Below are positions 1-12,966 of a stretch of DNA of 64,000 nucleotides, piece after piece; position 1 is the stretch's first letter; every line of letters begins with the position of its first letter. Both the position numbers and the translations under genes were made by a program. The notes below the pieces were generated by a model. That model did no database searches. It was not told the DNA's origin and saw only the letters and a list, made by a program, of their open reading frames with translations. Source of the stretch: Nannobrachium achirus (lineage: Eukaryota; Chordata; Actinopteri; Myctophiformes; Myctophidae). The stretch spans positions 49,607,559 through 49,671,558 of the forward strand of contig OY997639.1 of the NCBI GenBank assembly GCA_963921795.1. The letters are read 5' to 3'.

Positions 1-469
1 TGCTACTGGTAGAATATCAATAACAACTCCTCCAGACAAATACCTACATGTTATGTACAGATTGCAGGCACAGGAACAGACACATGGAACACATAGAAAA
101 CCTCTCAGGAACATATACGCATGCGCACACAGGACCTTGGTAACGGCTATCAGGGCAGCCATAAAGAGAACCTAGATGTAGCATACAGTATGTCTGCCAT
201 GTTCCTCAGAGGTAGTCTTGCGTTGTCAGATGCTTATGGAAACACCTCCCTGCCCACTGGTGGATAGTATAAACACACAACTACCGTACAGGCGCCAGGC
301 GGCCACAGTGGGCAAACAACACTTCTCTGCTGACCCATGACCTGCTTTCAATCTTTCCAACATAAAGCACTTTTTTGTTGTTGTTGTAATGGCCTGTGTT
401 AGTTAGGCTACGTCAGAAGAATTTTAAGCAGCTAACAGTAAGCCCTTCAAGGCCCCATCCCCTCTTGAG

Positions 470-571
<102 letters not shown>

Positions 572-750
572 ATTATTCGGCCCTCAGCAGGGCACAAATA
601 CAAGAACACGCGTTGCATGTATATGCATACTTGCACGCTGCTCTCAACATGCAGCTCTCCTGCTCTCTCCATAGGTTTTTGCACAGAGACTTCTTCCTGT
701 ATTCCAACACACGCACACACACCCCCCCCCCCCCCCACACACACACGCAA

Positions 751-798
<48 letters not shown>

Positions 799-895
799 AC
801 ACACAAACCCCTTCCCATCTCATTCTCACCTTAACTCATCCTACTTGCATGCATGCTCTCTCACATGCACGCACGCACATACACGCACGCGCGCG

Positions 896-958
<63 letters not shown>

Positions 959-1920
959 GTCCCTCTTTCTCTCTGTAGGTTTGTGCATGGATGTTCTCTC
1001 CATCAAAGCTAGATTACTGCTCTTAGTGTTGCTTGGCATGGATCTCTTTGTGCTCTGGGAGGAATACCCCATAGCAGCTTGAGTGAAGAGGACTCCGAAT
1101 GTGAGATCAGCCTTTTGTACAAGTGATTATCTAGGGGTTCTCGGGGCTGTCAGTCTGTCTGAATTGTTTTGGTGATCTGTGTCAGAGCAAGAAGGACAAT
1201 TCCCATATCAAACATGTGGCAATTTGCCACATGTCAAATGTGGGTATTGACATTCATTCATATTTTAATTTCATTTCATTCTTTATATTTATGAAAAGCT
1301 TTTTCCTAACAAAGCAATGACTGGGGAAATAAAATAATTATTTAATTCACTAAGTTGTGCATGTAACTTTTGTTTCCCCAGGGATAGTGGTTTTGACATC
1401 TGCCTGATATGTCACACTCCGAAAATGGTTAAATATGGAAAGCCACAAGGTTATAATTCATAATTTGTCTCAATTGCCGATCAGAAGGGGGGAAATTGTG
1501 GAAATGTATTGCTCTTCTGAAATGTAGCTACATGACATTTGCCTGACACCTAGTGGACACTAGGGCACTATCTAGTTTTCTCAGTGACACCTTGAAAATG
1601 ACTGAAAATGTATTGATGGTCTCCGTTGGGATTAATCTGTAGTCTATTCTAACTCTATTCTGATTCAGTTTGTGTGCACAGCACACATTTCCCCCCAATA
1701 AAACATGTTTAAAAGGAAAAATGGGCCACAATTGGAAGAAAACAGACCATGTCATATGCAACCTATTTTACTGTCTCTGCTAACAGCACATACGATGGTT
1801 TATTTTATTTTATTTTATTTGTAGACCTATACCCCAATACCAGAGAAAAGGCACAGATATGAAGACAAACCAGATACATTGGCATACTACAGTTCAATTG
1901 ATAATAATCCATCTCCTTAA

Positions 1921-2235
1921 AGGGCCAGTTCACCTCTGGGACAACCAGATCTTATTTTATTGTTGATTGGGACACGATCAACACAATCCTGAGTTATTTT
2001 TTGTGTTCAATCTGTGTTTTGAGATATCTTAGTATTTCAGCATGAATGATGGTGCATTTTGCATCATATGATGCAGCATGATGACTCATATGATAAAATG
2101 CATCATCATTCATGCTGAAATACTAAAATGACTCAAAACACAGATTGAACACAAAAAAATAACTCAGGATTGTGTTGATCTTGTCCCAAACAACAATAAA
2201 ATAAGATCTGGTTGTCCCAGAGGTGAACTGGCCCT
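1921..2235. mobile_element. TTAA-flanked foldback MITE (non-autonomous DNA transposon)
   Basis: The left end AGGGCCAGTTCACC and the right end GGTGAACTGGCCCT are exact inverted copies, each bounded by TTAA (1917-1920 and 2236-2239). The inverted identity continues for about 140 bp into each arm with few mismatches, leaving a short loop near 2080. Ends of the AGTTCACC type with TTAA target duplications fit piggyBac- or Kolobok-type miniature elements. There is no coding capacity. A relative with similar ends lies at 33054-33347. Confidence 0.85.
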
Positions 2236-2615
2236 TTAAGCAACAAAGACAACCTAAACTTTGATTTATGTAGCATTTTTTATAATTGTATTTCTCTGTA
2301 GACAAAGCAACTAGAACTAAGCAAGGCAATTCAGTGTTTTGAGTAATACAGTAAGTTCCGTCTAGTGCACATCAGTAACCCAGGGCATGGTCTTTAAGCC
2401 AAAATAAAAAAGTGCCAACCTTGTGTATCAGGCCAGGCCAAAAGCCATGAAGAACAATGAAGATTGAATGGGAGAAAGAAAGTGGTTTCCTCTCAACCTT
2501 CTAAAGAAAAAGATTAGCTTTCACATGGCTTATAAGCTTTTGATATGCCAAGCAGGTGAACACATTCTTCTCAGAAAAAAGCTCAATACCACAAATAATC
2601 AAGCTAAAGGTTATT

Positions 2616-3298
2616 AGTCAGGGAATTTTAATAAAACCCTGGGAATAAATTCTTTACCAAACAATTTCTTCACCAATATGTTCGTAAAGGTGTCTAGTAA
2701 CATATCTAACAAAGATTGAAATTCAACATCCCTAGCAAAATATTTGACAGCTAGGGTAATTCTGGGTCACATTCACTTACTATATACACTGTACTATAAG
2801 GGGAAAAAATCACTCCCAAAAATATGCTTTAAGTAGCATGTTAGGGGTCTAACTAGGTGTTTTTGATTATTCTGAATCCATTGCAAGCATTTGTTTTGCA
2901 CGAAAAACATTCATTGGGCCAAAATCAGACGCAAAAAACGATGGTTTAGTGATGAGTCATCACTTTTCACAAGGTGTATGGGGTAAATTTTTGGCCCAAG
3001 GAATGTTTTTCATGCAAAACAAATGCTTGCAATGGATTCAGAATAATTAAAAACACCTAGTTAGACCCCTCACATCCCACTTGAAGCATGTTTTTGGGAT
3101 AGATTTTTTTCCCTTATAATACAGTGTATAGTAAGTGAATGAGAACCAGAATTACCCTAACTGTCAAACATTTTGCTAGGGATTTCAATCTTTGTTAGAT
3201 ATGTTACTAGACACCTTTACGAACACATTGGTGATGAAATTGTTCGGTAAGGAATTTATTCCCAGATTTGACAGTTATTCTGCTAATTTTCCCTGACT
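2616..3298. mobile_element. Long foldback element, about 680 bp with arms near 300 bp
   Basis: The left arm starts AGTCAGGGAATTTTA and the right arm ends TAATTTTCCCTGACT. Between them, long tracts are mirrored, for example CAAGCATTTGTTTTGCACG near 2884 with its complement near 3010, and CTTTACGAACA near 3215 with its complement near 2680. The unpaired centre is only about 2930-2985. No frame of useful length is present. It looks like a large foldback MITE. I could not identify a clear target-site duplication. Confidence 0.8.
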
Positions 3299-4539
3299 AT
3301 ATGTTTCCTTTTAACACTGTACTTGATGGACTATGGGATAGCATTAACACAAATGGTTTAATTCCAATGTTATATGATGCAATAGAAAAGGGCAGCTTTT
3401 TTATTGAAATAGCCTATAATTAACCTCTTCCCATTAGTTTATACTTGGTTCCCTCTTTTTCCCCTTCACATTTCTTCAATGTGCAAGGGTTAATTTGGTT
3501 AAGGTCTGTCATTACAATGTAAAGAGGGCAGTAGATGAAGACTGTAAATAGAAACAAATACATTATGCACAAAGTACCAGAGTGAATCAAATGCACAGTT
3601 TGTGTATAGAACTGCTTTGTTGAAGAGATGCAGATCGGGATGACAATGCTAGACTTTGACTATTTTTTTAATCGTAAAGTAGGCTAAGTGTCTAAAGTAC
3701 ATGGGTATTCATACAATTTAAAAAGTACAATAGGCCTATTTTTATTTTTTCTCCAGGCACTGGCAGATACACTAGATGGTGCTGTTTGGTTGAGTATTTT
3801 ACCTTCTTAGACCAGAATTATTACCTTCAGAATGTGTGGGCCCACCTTCTGTTCCTATTGAAATCACAATGGACCACAATGGAAATAAACTCCTGAGTTA
3901 GAAAAAGTGTATTTGCAAACTAGGAGTCCTCGTCCTAGGCCTTGAATTTCCGCTCTGGGATGAATAAAGTACCTAGTAGTGTGATGCAATATTAATGTAC
4001 AAGACAACTAAAATAAAAAATAAATGAAAGAATATCTAATCCACTACAATTCAACTAACTAGCCACAACAAGAAAACAACATTAGTTTAATTACATGGTA
4101 TGGCTGGCATGATGTTATTATTTTATTTTTGTTTCTAACATTCTTACACCTCTGTATTTATTCCACTTCCTTGGTAACTAAATCCTGTTTGTCAAAGTAA
4201 ATATGAAACCACCTGGTGAGCCTGCCTGCCAGACAGCAATCCCATCAGCCCCACCATCCAGCCAGCCAGCTACACTGTTAATCAACCATAGCTGACAAAC
4301 TGTCATCTAAATAGCAGTCAGTTTTAACATAATAAATGTGTTGGACCATGTGACTTTGGGAGAGATCGAAGAGAAAGGTGAAAGGGGATTAAAAGGGGGG
4401 GGGGGGGGGGGTAGAAATCGAGATGGGGAGTGAGAGAGGGATAATGTGAGGAGATGGCCAGAGAGTCAGGGAGATACCGGGAAAAAAGTTTATAGTCACA
4501 TGTGATTCTGCTGGGGAGTTGCTTAAGAGACTAGAGTTA

Positions 4540-4549
4540 CTATTTTTAG
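4540..4549 (+). promoter_or_regulatory. MEF2-type A/T-rich site in the putative klhl38 promoter
   Basis: CTATTTTTAG fits the MEF2 consensus YTAWWWWTAR at every position and could also act as a TATA-like element. It lies about 240 bp upstream of the first klhl38 splice donor. Family knowledge: KLHL38 is mainly a skeletal muscle transcript, and MEF2 drives muscle genes. Use as a promoter is inferred. Confidence 0.45.
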
Positions 4550-4569
4550 GACACGAGTGCCTAGTGGAA

Positions 4570-4786
4570 AGAGATCATAACAACAACATTGCGCACAGCA
4601 TGATCCTACAAAGAGACAGCCCCCTCTGGAAGTGGAACACACGGCCACAGAACATCAACACGAGAGACCAGAGGAGAAAGTACAGCAAAATGTCAATTCA
4701 TTCATTGTATTTTTTTCTGAGTTTCTGCTTTGAACACAGAGGACTCCTGCAGAACATATAAAAAAAGAGAGAACAAATAACGACAG
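4570..4786 (+). other. klhl38: Putative 5' noncoding exon of klhl38
   Basis: A strong splice donor (GACAG followed by gtaagag) ends this stretch at 4786. The first downstream acceptor, at 5919, leads directly into the klhl38 start codon, so a noncoding leader exon is the simplest reading. The left boundary is a guess, placed about 20-30 bp downstream of the A/T-rich site at 4540-4549. There is no start codon context here that opens a recognisable protein. Confidence 0.45.
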
Positions 4787-5920
4787 GTAAGAGATATGCT
4801 GCAACTTGTACCTATGGTGATGGAAAATGTTCCCTTATCTTTTGATTCTGATGTAAAAGGTTCAGAGAAATATTGGCACAGCATTGCATAGCATTGAATA
4901 TTCAATATCATATACTGTCAAGTTATGATCATGAAGGTTTAAGTAAATAATATTAATTAAATGTCTAATATTAACCACTTTGAACCCTAGCGTCACTATT
5001 CTGCAGTGAAAAACAGATATAAGCTCAATGCGTTGCAAAGTGACACATTGTTAGCTTATACATCGGCTATTTTTGTTGAAGAGATTTGGTGGTTAAAAAG
5101 TGGTTAAACAAAAGACTCGTTTGCCTATTTATTTATATGTGATTTCTTTCTGCTGTCCAACACATTGATACACCACCTTGCAGTTACATGAATCCTCTTG
5201 GAACACATTAATATCCATCTACAGAACACAAAGGCGACTGTGATTTGACCGTGCAACTTAAAGGTGTTTCTGCTTAGACTCTCAAAGGCCAAACAGTCTT
5301 AACGATCAAATATAATGTAAGAGAATTTGTGCTAAGGAAATATACTGGCGAGGTTCACCAGTCAGACCATCTGTCATAAGAGTCAAGTGACATGCATGTA
5401 TTACAATATAAATGTTGTGAATGACAAAGCATCACAATATGTATAGTGATACTCACTCCAGCAGTTTGTGGCAATAACAGGAACTTGAAATTGAACTTTC
5501 ATGACCTCATGACCTTGATCTTATTCTCAGACATGTTTATTCCTGGCAGTAAGTCACAGTGATGTTTGTAAGGACATGGCCTCATGGTTCTGACAAGTGA
5601 GCTTAAATCAGAATGCTGTTGATTGCCCCAAATACATAAAGTCACAGCTGGTCTCTGGCCATTTCCAACATTGCTGCTCTATGCTGTAGCCAGCCCTACG
5701 GTCAAATGACCTAGAATGCCCCATAGTTATAGCCCTCGAGAGCATGTCCAATATCCTTTCTGTTCTAGTGAACATAATTTTATTATTAATACTACGGTAA
5801 AGTTGTTGGTTGGCTGATGCTGAGTACTAAATCTCCTCTGGACAGATGAATCCAAGGGGCCTTAATGGCCAAGGCTGTTGAATGCAACATCTCACAGTAA
5901 TTATCTCTCTCCTTCCCAGC

Positions 5921-8461
5921 ATGGACAGACAGCCAGCTGACATCTTCCACTACAAAGATACAGAGCTATCCTCCCATCTACTTTTACAGCTCAACAGACT
6001 GAGACAGGAGAATGTCCTGACTGATGTGATACTCTGCTCAGACAACACAGAGATCCCATGTCACCGCAACGTCCTGGTCTCCAGCAGCCCGTACTTCAGA
6101 GCCATGTTCTGCAATAACTTCATGGAAAGTCAGATGTCCAAGATCGACGTGAAGGGCATCACATCCGCCATTCTGAGTGGTATCATTGACTATGTTTACA
6201 CAGGACTCATGAGCATCACAATGGAGATTGTGCTGCCACTGATGCAAGCGGCGTCTATGTTGCAATATGGCCGCCTTTTTGAGGCCTGCTCTGCTTTCCT
6301 CCAGGAGCACCTGTGCCCAGACAACTGTTTAAGCATGATAAGGCTCTCTGAGATCCTCAGTTGCTATAGCTTGAGAGAAAAGGCCAAGGAGATGGCTATG
6401 AAGAGCTTCTCAGACGTGTCCGCATCGGAGGATCTGTGTGAGCTCTCGCTGTCGGAGCTCATGGGATACCTGGAAGACGACAGCCTGTGTGCGCGGGAAG
6501 AACAGGTCTTCGAAACCCTTGTGGCTTGGATCCACCATGATCCTGTATGCCGACGTGGTGCCATTAGTGACCTCTTCAAAAAGGTACGCCTTCGCTACAT
6601 CCACCCAACCTTCCTCTTCCAGTTCATTGCCAACGATCCACTGATACAGTCCTCCACCCTCTGCACAGAGCTTATCGAATCTGTCCGACGCCTCATGTTC
6701 TCCGTTTGTACCAAATACGTTGACAGCAGCGCAATTGACTTTAAACCACTGTGGGTAGCGCCTCGGAGCTACACCTGCTGTGAGATGCTGGTGTTAGTGG
6801 GAGGGAGGAAAAACAATGAGCAGACCTCAAGAGAGGCCTTGATCTTTGATGAGACGAGCCAGCAGTGGCGATGGCTCGCCAAGCTGCCCATCCGTCTTTA
6901 CAAAGCCTCCTACGTTTGCCTCCACAGTGTCCTCTATGTTCTAGGGGGCCTGACCACAAACACCAAGCACAACCAGGTCAGCAGGAGCGTCTACACCCTC
7001 TCCCTGAAGACCAACCAGTGGCGGATGGCAGAGCCCATGCTGGAACCACACTTCTCCCACCAGAGTGTTTCATACCTCCACTTTATCTTTGTCCTCGGGG
7101 GCCTCGGGGCTGACAAACGTGTGTGCAGCAGTGTCGAAAGGTGAGAGTGATTGCTAGAAGGTCATGTTGATCTTTGCTATCTCTAACAGGGAAATTGGTT
7201 GCTTTCCAATCTGTTGCCAACAACTGATACGATAGTTCAAGAGGACACATACTATGTTGAGAAAGATCCATGAATTGAATTGTCAATTCATTTAAATGTA
7301 CCCACATACCACATACACATACAATGCATATTACATGTAAATGCTTACATTTTAGGCCTACAGTATATATATGTTACAGTATTCAGTAGAATTGTATAAA
7401 TATGTAACCACAGGTACAACAGCATGTTCAACCAATGGGAGTCTATGGAACCCATGCCTGAAGCTGTGCTGCATCCAGCAGTGGCTGCTATTGACCAGAG
7501 AATCTACATGTTTGGGGGAGAAGATGACATGCAGAACCCTGTCAGAATCATACAGGTAACAATGTGGTCTCATTAATTAATTTATTCCTTTGTTTGTCAA
7601 TGCACCCATTCACCTTTTTTGTTTGAGCGATTGTTTATTTATCCATTTCATTCATTCACTAATCTATACACACAGACTTCAAAATCTTCAGTGTTCATTT
7701 AACGGTGAGAGAGTATACATTTGTCATTCTACTGTTAGACTGATAATAGGTTCTTGGTTTACCTACAAGTTTAGATAGCATAACTGTTTCTATGCATTTG
7801 ATGTATTACCCTGTGCTGTCCTTGCTTATTGTCGCTCTGGAAAAAGAGCATCTGCTAAATTGTAAATTCTAATTGTAAATACTCTTTTTGCTGCAGGTCT
7901 ATCACATCGCCAGGAACCTGTGGTGTAAAATGGAAAACAGGACAGTGAAGAATGTGTCAGCTCCTGCTGTTGTCCTTGATGACAAAATCTACATCATCGG
8001 AGGTAACTGAAGTAATTCATTATAATAGCAGTGTTGTCGGTACAGCACAAAAGAAAAATCACAATAAGGAATTCAGAAATAAGAATTTCCTACCTCTTAT
8101 CTAATGTCCAGAATACAAAGACTTTGTGGATCCTTATCATTCTACAATATTAATTTCTGCTTTTGCTGTCACAGGATACACCAGGCGAATGATTGCTTAT
8201 GACACCAAGGCCAACCGGTTCATCAAGCGTGCCAACCTGAAGGAGCGGAGGATGCACCATTCTGCTACAGTGCTCAACAACAAGCTGTGTGTGACGGGGG
8301 GACGCTATGTCAACGGCCATGACGTCATAGAGGACTCCGACAATTTTGAGTGCTATGACCCAAATACAGATGTTTGGACATCGAAGGGAGCTCTGCCATA
8401 TAAACTGTTTGACCACGGTTCAGTGTCTCTGACATGTGTATCCCAGACGTGGGCAAAATAA
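5921..8461 (+). CDS. klhl38: Kelch-like protein 38 (BTB-BACK-Kelch), four coding exons
   Basis: Coding exons are 5921-7140, 7414-7555, 7897-8002 and 8175-8461; the phases join exactly and give 584 aa, close to the about 580 aa of mammalian KLHL38. The frame stays open upstream of 5921, but an acceptor (ccttcccag) ends at 5919, so translation should begin MDRQPADIF. Residues about 33-131 form the BTB domain (TDVILC, then PCHRNVLVSSSPYFRAMF), about 135-237 the BACK domain, and the rest Kelch repeats with paired Gly motifs (LVVGG-like, YVLGG, FVLGG, YMFGG, YIIGG). Family knowledge: BTB-Kelch proteins commonly act as substrate adaptors of Cullin-3 ubiquitin ligases; KLHL38 is expressed in striated muscle, but its substrate is not firmly established. 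It lies upstream of fbxo32 in the same orientation, as in mammals. Identification is confident; the Cul3 role is inferred from the family. Confidence 0.93.
7826..7870 (+). repeat. SINE/LINE tail fragment in klhl38 intron 2
   Basis: GTCGCTCTGGAAAAAGAGC followed by ATCTGCTAAAT resembles the common teleost retroposon tail (…CTCTGGATAAGAGCGTCTGCTAAAT). A related fragment sits at about 46170-46205. Both are short and degenerate. Confidence 0.55.
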
Positions 8462-9134
8462 CTGACTGATATAGTCATTTAAATAAGTGCAAAAAACAGC
8501 CCTGCAACTACATTTATTTTCTGGGGTTTCACAATATTTTCATGGAACCCACTGATGCTATCTATACAAATATGAATGGCAGTCAATCTGAGAGGATTTG
8601 ATCCTTTCATTAAAATATAATAATGTCTATACTTATGAATATTTGAGACAATATTACTGTCTCACGTTTAACTAGGAGCTTTAACGTTTTCAAGTCCCCG
8701 ATAAGAAAAATCAAGCACACATGAAGTAATCTAAACATTTATAATCCAAGGGAATGCATTTTTCTATTGAAGATTTTGGTATTGCTTGTGCATGACACTA
8801 AAGCCTCTAAAAACAAGTTATCCAGCCAGACAGTCTGAAACACATTCTAACCGTCTAACTTCCCTATGGATCAAGGAACTATTTCCAGCTTGCTCTAAAT
8901 CATGAGATTTCACTTGTCATGTTGAAAGCCCAGGACTGAGTGTCTAATGCAAGGCTCTGCCCAGCTGTTCATCCACAGCACAGGACTGTCTGTGAACCTT
9001 TGTGTCAAGTGTGGCATTATTATTTTTTTATGTTGTAATTGTCACAACATTCTAATGATAAAATTAGTATGATCTTTTTGTATTTCAAAATAGATAAGAC
9101 TAAGAGCATTATTGTCTGCATGGCCGAGGCTATA

Positions 9135-9246
<112 letters not shown>

Positions 9247-9267
9247 CGTATGTGTGTCTCTTTGGAG

Positions 9268-9480
9268 GCCAGACTGTTATTGCGCTGCTGCTGCCGATTC
9301 TTGCAAATCACATTTTGGACACATATTGTTCAAACATCACGCAAATCGGTACACATTATCTCTGTAGTCATGTGATCATGACGGATATGTCCGATTTTTC
9401 ATATTCCATCTGAATGGCTAAGATTGACTTCTACTACTTGACCTGGCGGAGACCTGTGCTCCGAGGATCATGTTTTTCTA
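9268..9480. repeat. Dispersed repeat fragment (shared with 27365-28225 and 60220-60480)
   Basis: It shares AAATCGGTACACA, AGTCATGTG, a TCCGAT…TTCATATTCCATC stretch and an ending like CTGG(C/T)GGAGACCTGTGCT with the repeat array at 27365-28225. It is a partial copy with no coding potential. Confidence 0.65.
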
Positions 9481-10030
9481 GTTTTAAAATGTAATATCAT
9501 GTCATCAGACTATGAGTTTGGGGTATGTCACAAAGGTTATGGCTTTATTTCAGTTTTCAATGTACTCAAAAAAATGTCGATTCCATAGTTAAAACAAACT
9601 GGACTAACAACAACTGTTTGCATGCAAATGGCAATGCAAGTAAAACATTCCTTTGTTTTTACTGTGTGAAACGGGTGTGCATCCATGTATTTTTCATTTC
9701 CTAGAAAATTGATCACCATGATGAGAACTATAAAATTGGGTGTGTGCATGTTTTGTGTATTGATGCCTTCATCAAAGGGTAAAGTTTTTTTTTTGTTTAA
9801 CTGAAAGCTAACTGTATGTCTGCAATTCTACCTTGTATATTTGATTTTGCTACAAATGTGTGAATGTTTCAAAGAAACATTTTAGGTACATTTACATTTT
9901 ACGGACGTTTTAAATTAGTTTACCCGTATTTTTGCACAGCTATTTCCTGTTTACATTTTCAGCATTGCTGTCATTTTGTATTTACTGTTTATTTTTTTAT
10001 ACATATCAATAAATATTCAAACCATTCTTT

Positions 10031-11071
10031 GGTGTAGCCGAGTATTTATCTTCCTGGCTGAAGCGTGGCTGTGCTGGGTCACTTGACACCAGTTGCAACC
10101 TGAGTGAGCAGCACATGTACCTCGTGTGTCTAGTCAGTCTATAACCCCCCAAGTCACGCTCCACTCCACGTAAGAAGCTGTACATGCCCAGACCAGTTCC
10201 AGTCATATAGAAGTTGTTGATATAGAAGATGATACATAAAAGATATCCTCTTACAGAGAACAGTACATATCCAGCAGTAACACTTTTAAACGACTTGTTC
10301 CAATTGCTTTGCTCCACCTGTTGTACATCAAAGATACAGACAATATAAGACCCCCAGAATGTTTCTTTTCTAGGAATTTTCTATTGTTCTCCTAGAAGAC
10401 ACAGACAGTGAAAGAGGGGAGATAGACATCACATGACTTATCACTTAATGCTACAGAATGATTTCATATCACAAACACACCCTGCCCACCGCAGGGTGTT
10501 CTATAAATGTTTTATATACAGAAATTGTAGAATTATATGATATCAATAATTGCCTGCTAAACTATTTGAAATAAGGAGGATATCTGAATTGATTATGTAA
10601 TACTGTATTACATAATACAGTGTTTATTCTATTCTATTACTTTTGGACACCAATAATGTGAGGCATGTTGTGTGAAGAAAGAAGTGTCATTACAAGGAAT
10701 TTACACTTCTTTCTGAAACCCAAGTCACTGGTTCGTCCAGACACTCTCCACCAGCAAATAGAGCAGAGGTGACAGTCGGAGGGAGGTGGGCACAAAAGGG
10801 TGGGGGACTGGAAAAAGTAGCTGAACTGGGGATATTTTGAGAAACAAACAAGGGGGTGAATGTTATACCTCGTGAAGCATGTGGCCTTGTTGGCCTGTTG
10901 GTTGCCGTGCTAGTTGGCAGATGTGAGAAAGACGAGTGGGGGACAGAGAGAGAGAGACACACACACAGGGATAGAGAGAAAGCAAGGGAGAGGGTACCAA
11001 CTAATGACCATGGTTTCACAACACTGCGAGTGATGAAATTTGTTCAGAAGGAGCAGCAACAGGTGTTTGTG

Positions 11072-11157
<86 letters not shown>

Positions 11158-12700
11158 TGTGTTTATATTTTTTGGGGTGTCAAGCACAGTCCAGCTGTCC
11201 TATGACTAACAAAAACAGAGATGTCCTATGTCTACACTAACACTATGTCTAACAGTAAGCAGAGTACTAATAAAGAATGTATGAGTAATCTAACTAACTA
11301 GACACAGTATAATAGTAAGCATTAGATCTTAGCTTCCCACTCAGGCACACAAAAGTGACCAAGCATTTGTTGGGACTTTCCGAAGGCATTATTTAAGTTG
11401 TCCTGTTACTGCACCCAACAAAGGGTAGACTCGTGCAGGTATATCGTTAACCTCCTATGAGGCTAAGGAAAAGTAAATGCAGGCTGGAGCCTTAGTTGGC
11501 ACTTTAAATTGTTATCTACAATAAGAACACACGTACACTATTGTATTTACTATGTACCCTCATCTGTCCTCAAGTGACATTGTTTTAACCTTTACCATAA
11601 GCTATATTGGGGTAACGGTGTGACACACATAATAAAACAGCAAGCACACTTGTTCCTGATGCTTCAGGTCCATTGATGAGTACATTTAATAGTAATAATG
11701 TGCTACATTTTAACAAATTACCTCAACAAATTAGTTAGCCTATATTAGACTTTCATGAATGACTGGAAAATTACTAAAGAAACATTTAGAGGTTTTTCAA
11801 AGTTTGCGTAGCTTACAATAGGGTTGAGCCTGCAGAACAACTACATCAGCGAACCTGGCCTGCTTGCAACACTCACAAGCTGTGTGTCACAATGTTGTCA
11901 CTTGGCAGTGATCGATTGAGAAGATACGCAGGCCCCTGTTGGTTCCTGGAAGAACTGCACACTTGTTCATTAAAACAGGATGCACACTGTGTGTTTTGAT
12001 GTTTTGCAGTGTATATATAGTGTGTTGTGAATTATGAGGATCAAGGAATCCACCCACGACCCACCCTCTCTGTCTTACACACAAACATATCCTTCTGAGT
12101 ATTCACTATTTCACTCACATACACACTTTAGGAGCACAGATGCCCGAGCATGCACAGCACACACACAAGTTTACTAAACATTCTAAGGCTGTATAAACAT
12201 TACTACAGTGCAGAAGCTTTTCAAACATTGTAGACAATATAAGTTCTAAACCCTTTAGAAACCCAGAGCTAGGTTGTATGTAAGAATATACAGAGTGTAA
12301 TTCATGTGTTTGATTAGGTTGATTACAGATAGCCTAGCCATGCTTATCTTTTATCACCAGTCAGCTGAGCTCCTGCAGATCTATTATTGTTAGATCAGTT
12401 GTTGTCTGTCTATAATAGAGGAACTTATTTTGACACAAATTTAGATGACTCTCCGGGGGGGAACTACATTGTAACCCAACACTAGGTTACAAGACAGAAC
12501 AGAATCCTGAGCTCAACTTGGTCTATTAATAATGTTTTGAGTGAGTATTACAATCAGGGAATTTCCTCTCAACTGAGTATGTTTTTCTTCTATTTCTTTC
12601 AATCAAGAAAGAAAGACAAAATAAGAAAGAAATGCAGAAAAGGTCCTCTTTGTCAATACGTAGCCAAACAGCACTGCGAGGTGATGCTGTCCAATCCATG
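10031..12700. other. klhl38-fbxo32 intergenic region
   Basis: No gene is visible. It contains a perfect 12-bp-arm palindrome (10592-10616, ATTATGTAATAC mirrored around one base) and a long (GT)n tract at about 11073-11153. Frames over these are low-complexity. The last part leads into the fbxo32 promoter. Confidence 0.55.
11073..11153. repeat. (GT)n microsatellite
   Basis: About 40 GT units, intergenic between klhl38 and fbxo32. Confidence 0.95.
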
Positions 12701-12730
12701 TCCCTGGGAAGTTTTGCAACTACTCTGATG

Positions 12731-12842
12731 ATGATAAACAAAGCCACGTGTTGTAGGGAACTTTCCAATGGGGGCGGATCTCAAGTATTTCCGGGTACCA
12801 TAGCTGGAGGATATAAAGGCAGCTGCGCAATGTCAACAGTAG
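12731..12842 (+). promoter_or_regulatory. fbxo32: fbxo32 core promoter with forkhead, E-box, CCAAT, GC and TATA motifs
   Basis: In order: a forkhead/FOXO-like ATAAACA (about 12734-12740), the palindromic E-box CACGTG (12745-12750), CCAAT (12765-12769), a GGGGGCGG GC box (about 12770-12777) and TATAAA (12812-12817), about 150 bp upstream of the start codon. A transcription start near 12842 is expected from TATA spacing. Mammalian atrogin-1 is a well-known direct FOXO1/FOXO3 target, so the forkhead core fits. The sites are read directly; their use is inferred. Confidence 0.65.
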
Positions 12843-12966
12843 ACAAGAGATACATCCAAGTGAAGATAGATAGAGGAAGCAATAATATTTTAAGTCAACG
12901 AAAGGGCATTGAAGCCTCAGAAACGTTATTTTTTCGACTTTGTTCTTAATTTGACCGTCATCAAAT

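Noticed and set aside
5882-5920. Upstream in-frame Met for klhl38 (MQHLTVIISLLPS)
   Set aside because: A splice acceptor ends at 5919, and the mammalian protein aligns from MDRQPADIFHYKD-like sequence, so the upstream codons are probably intron.
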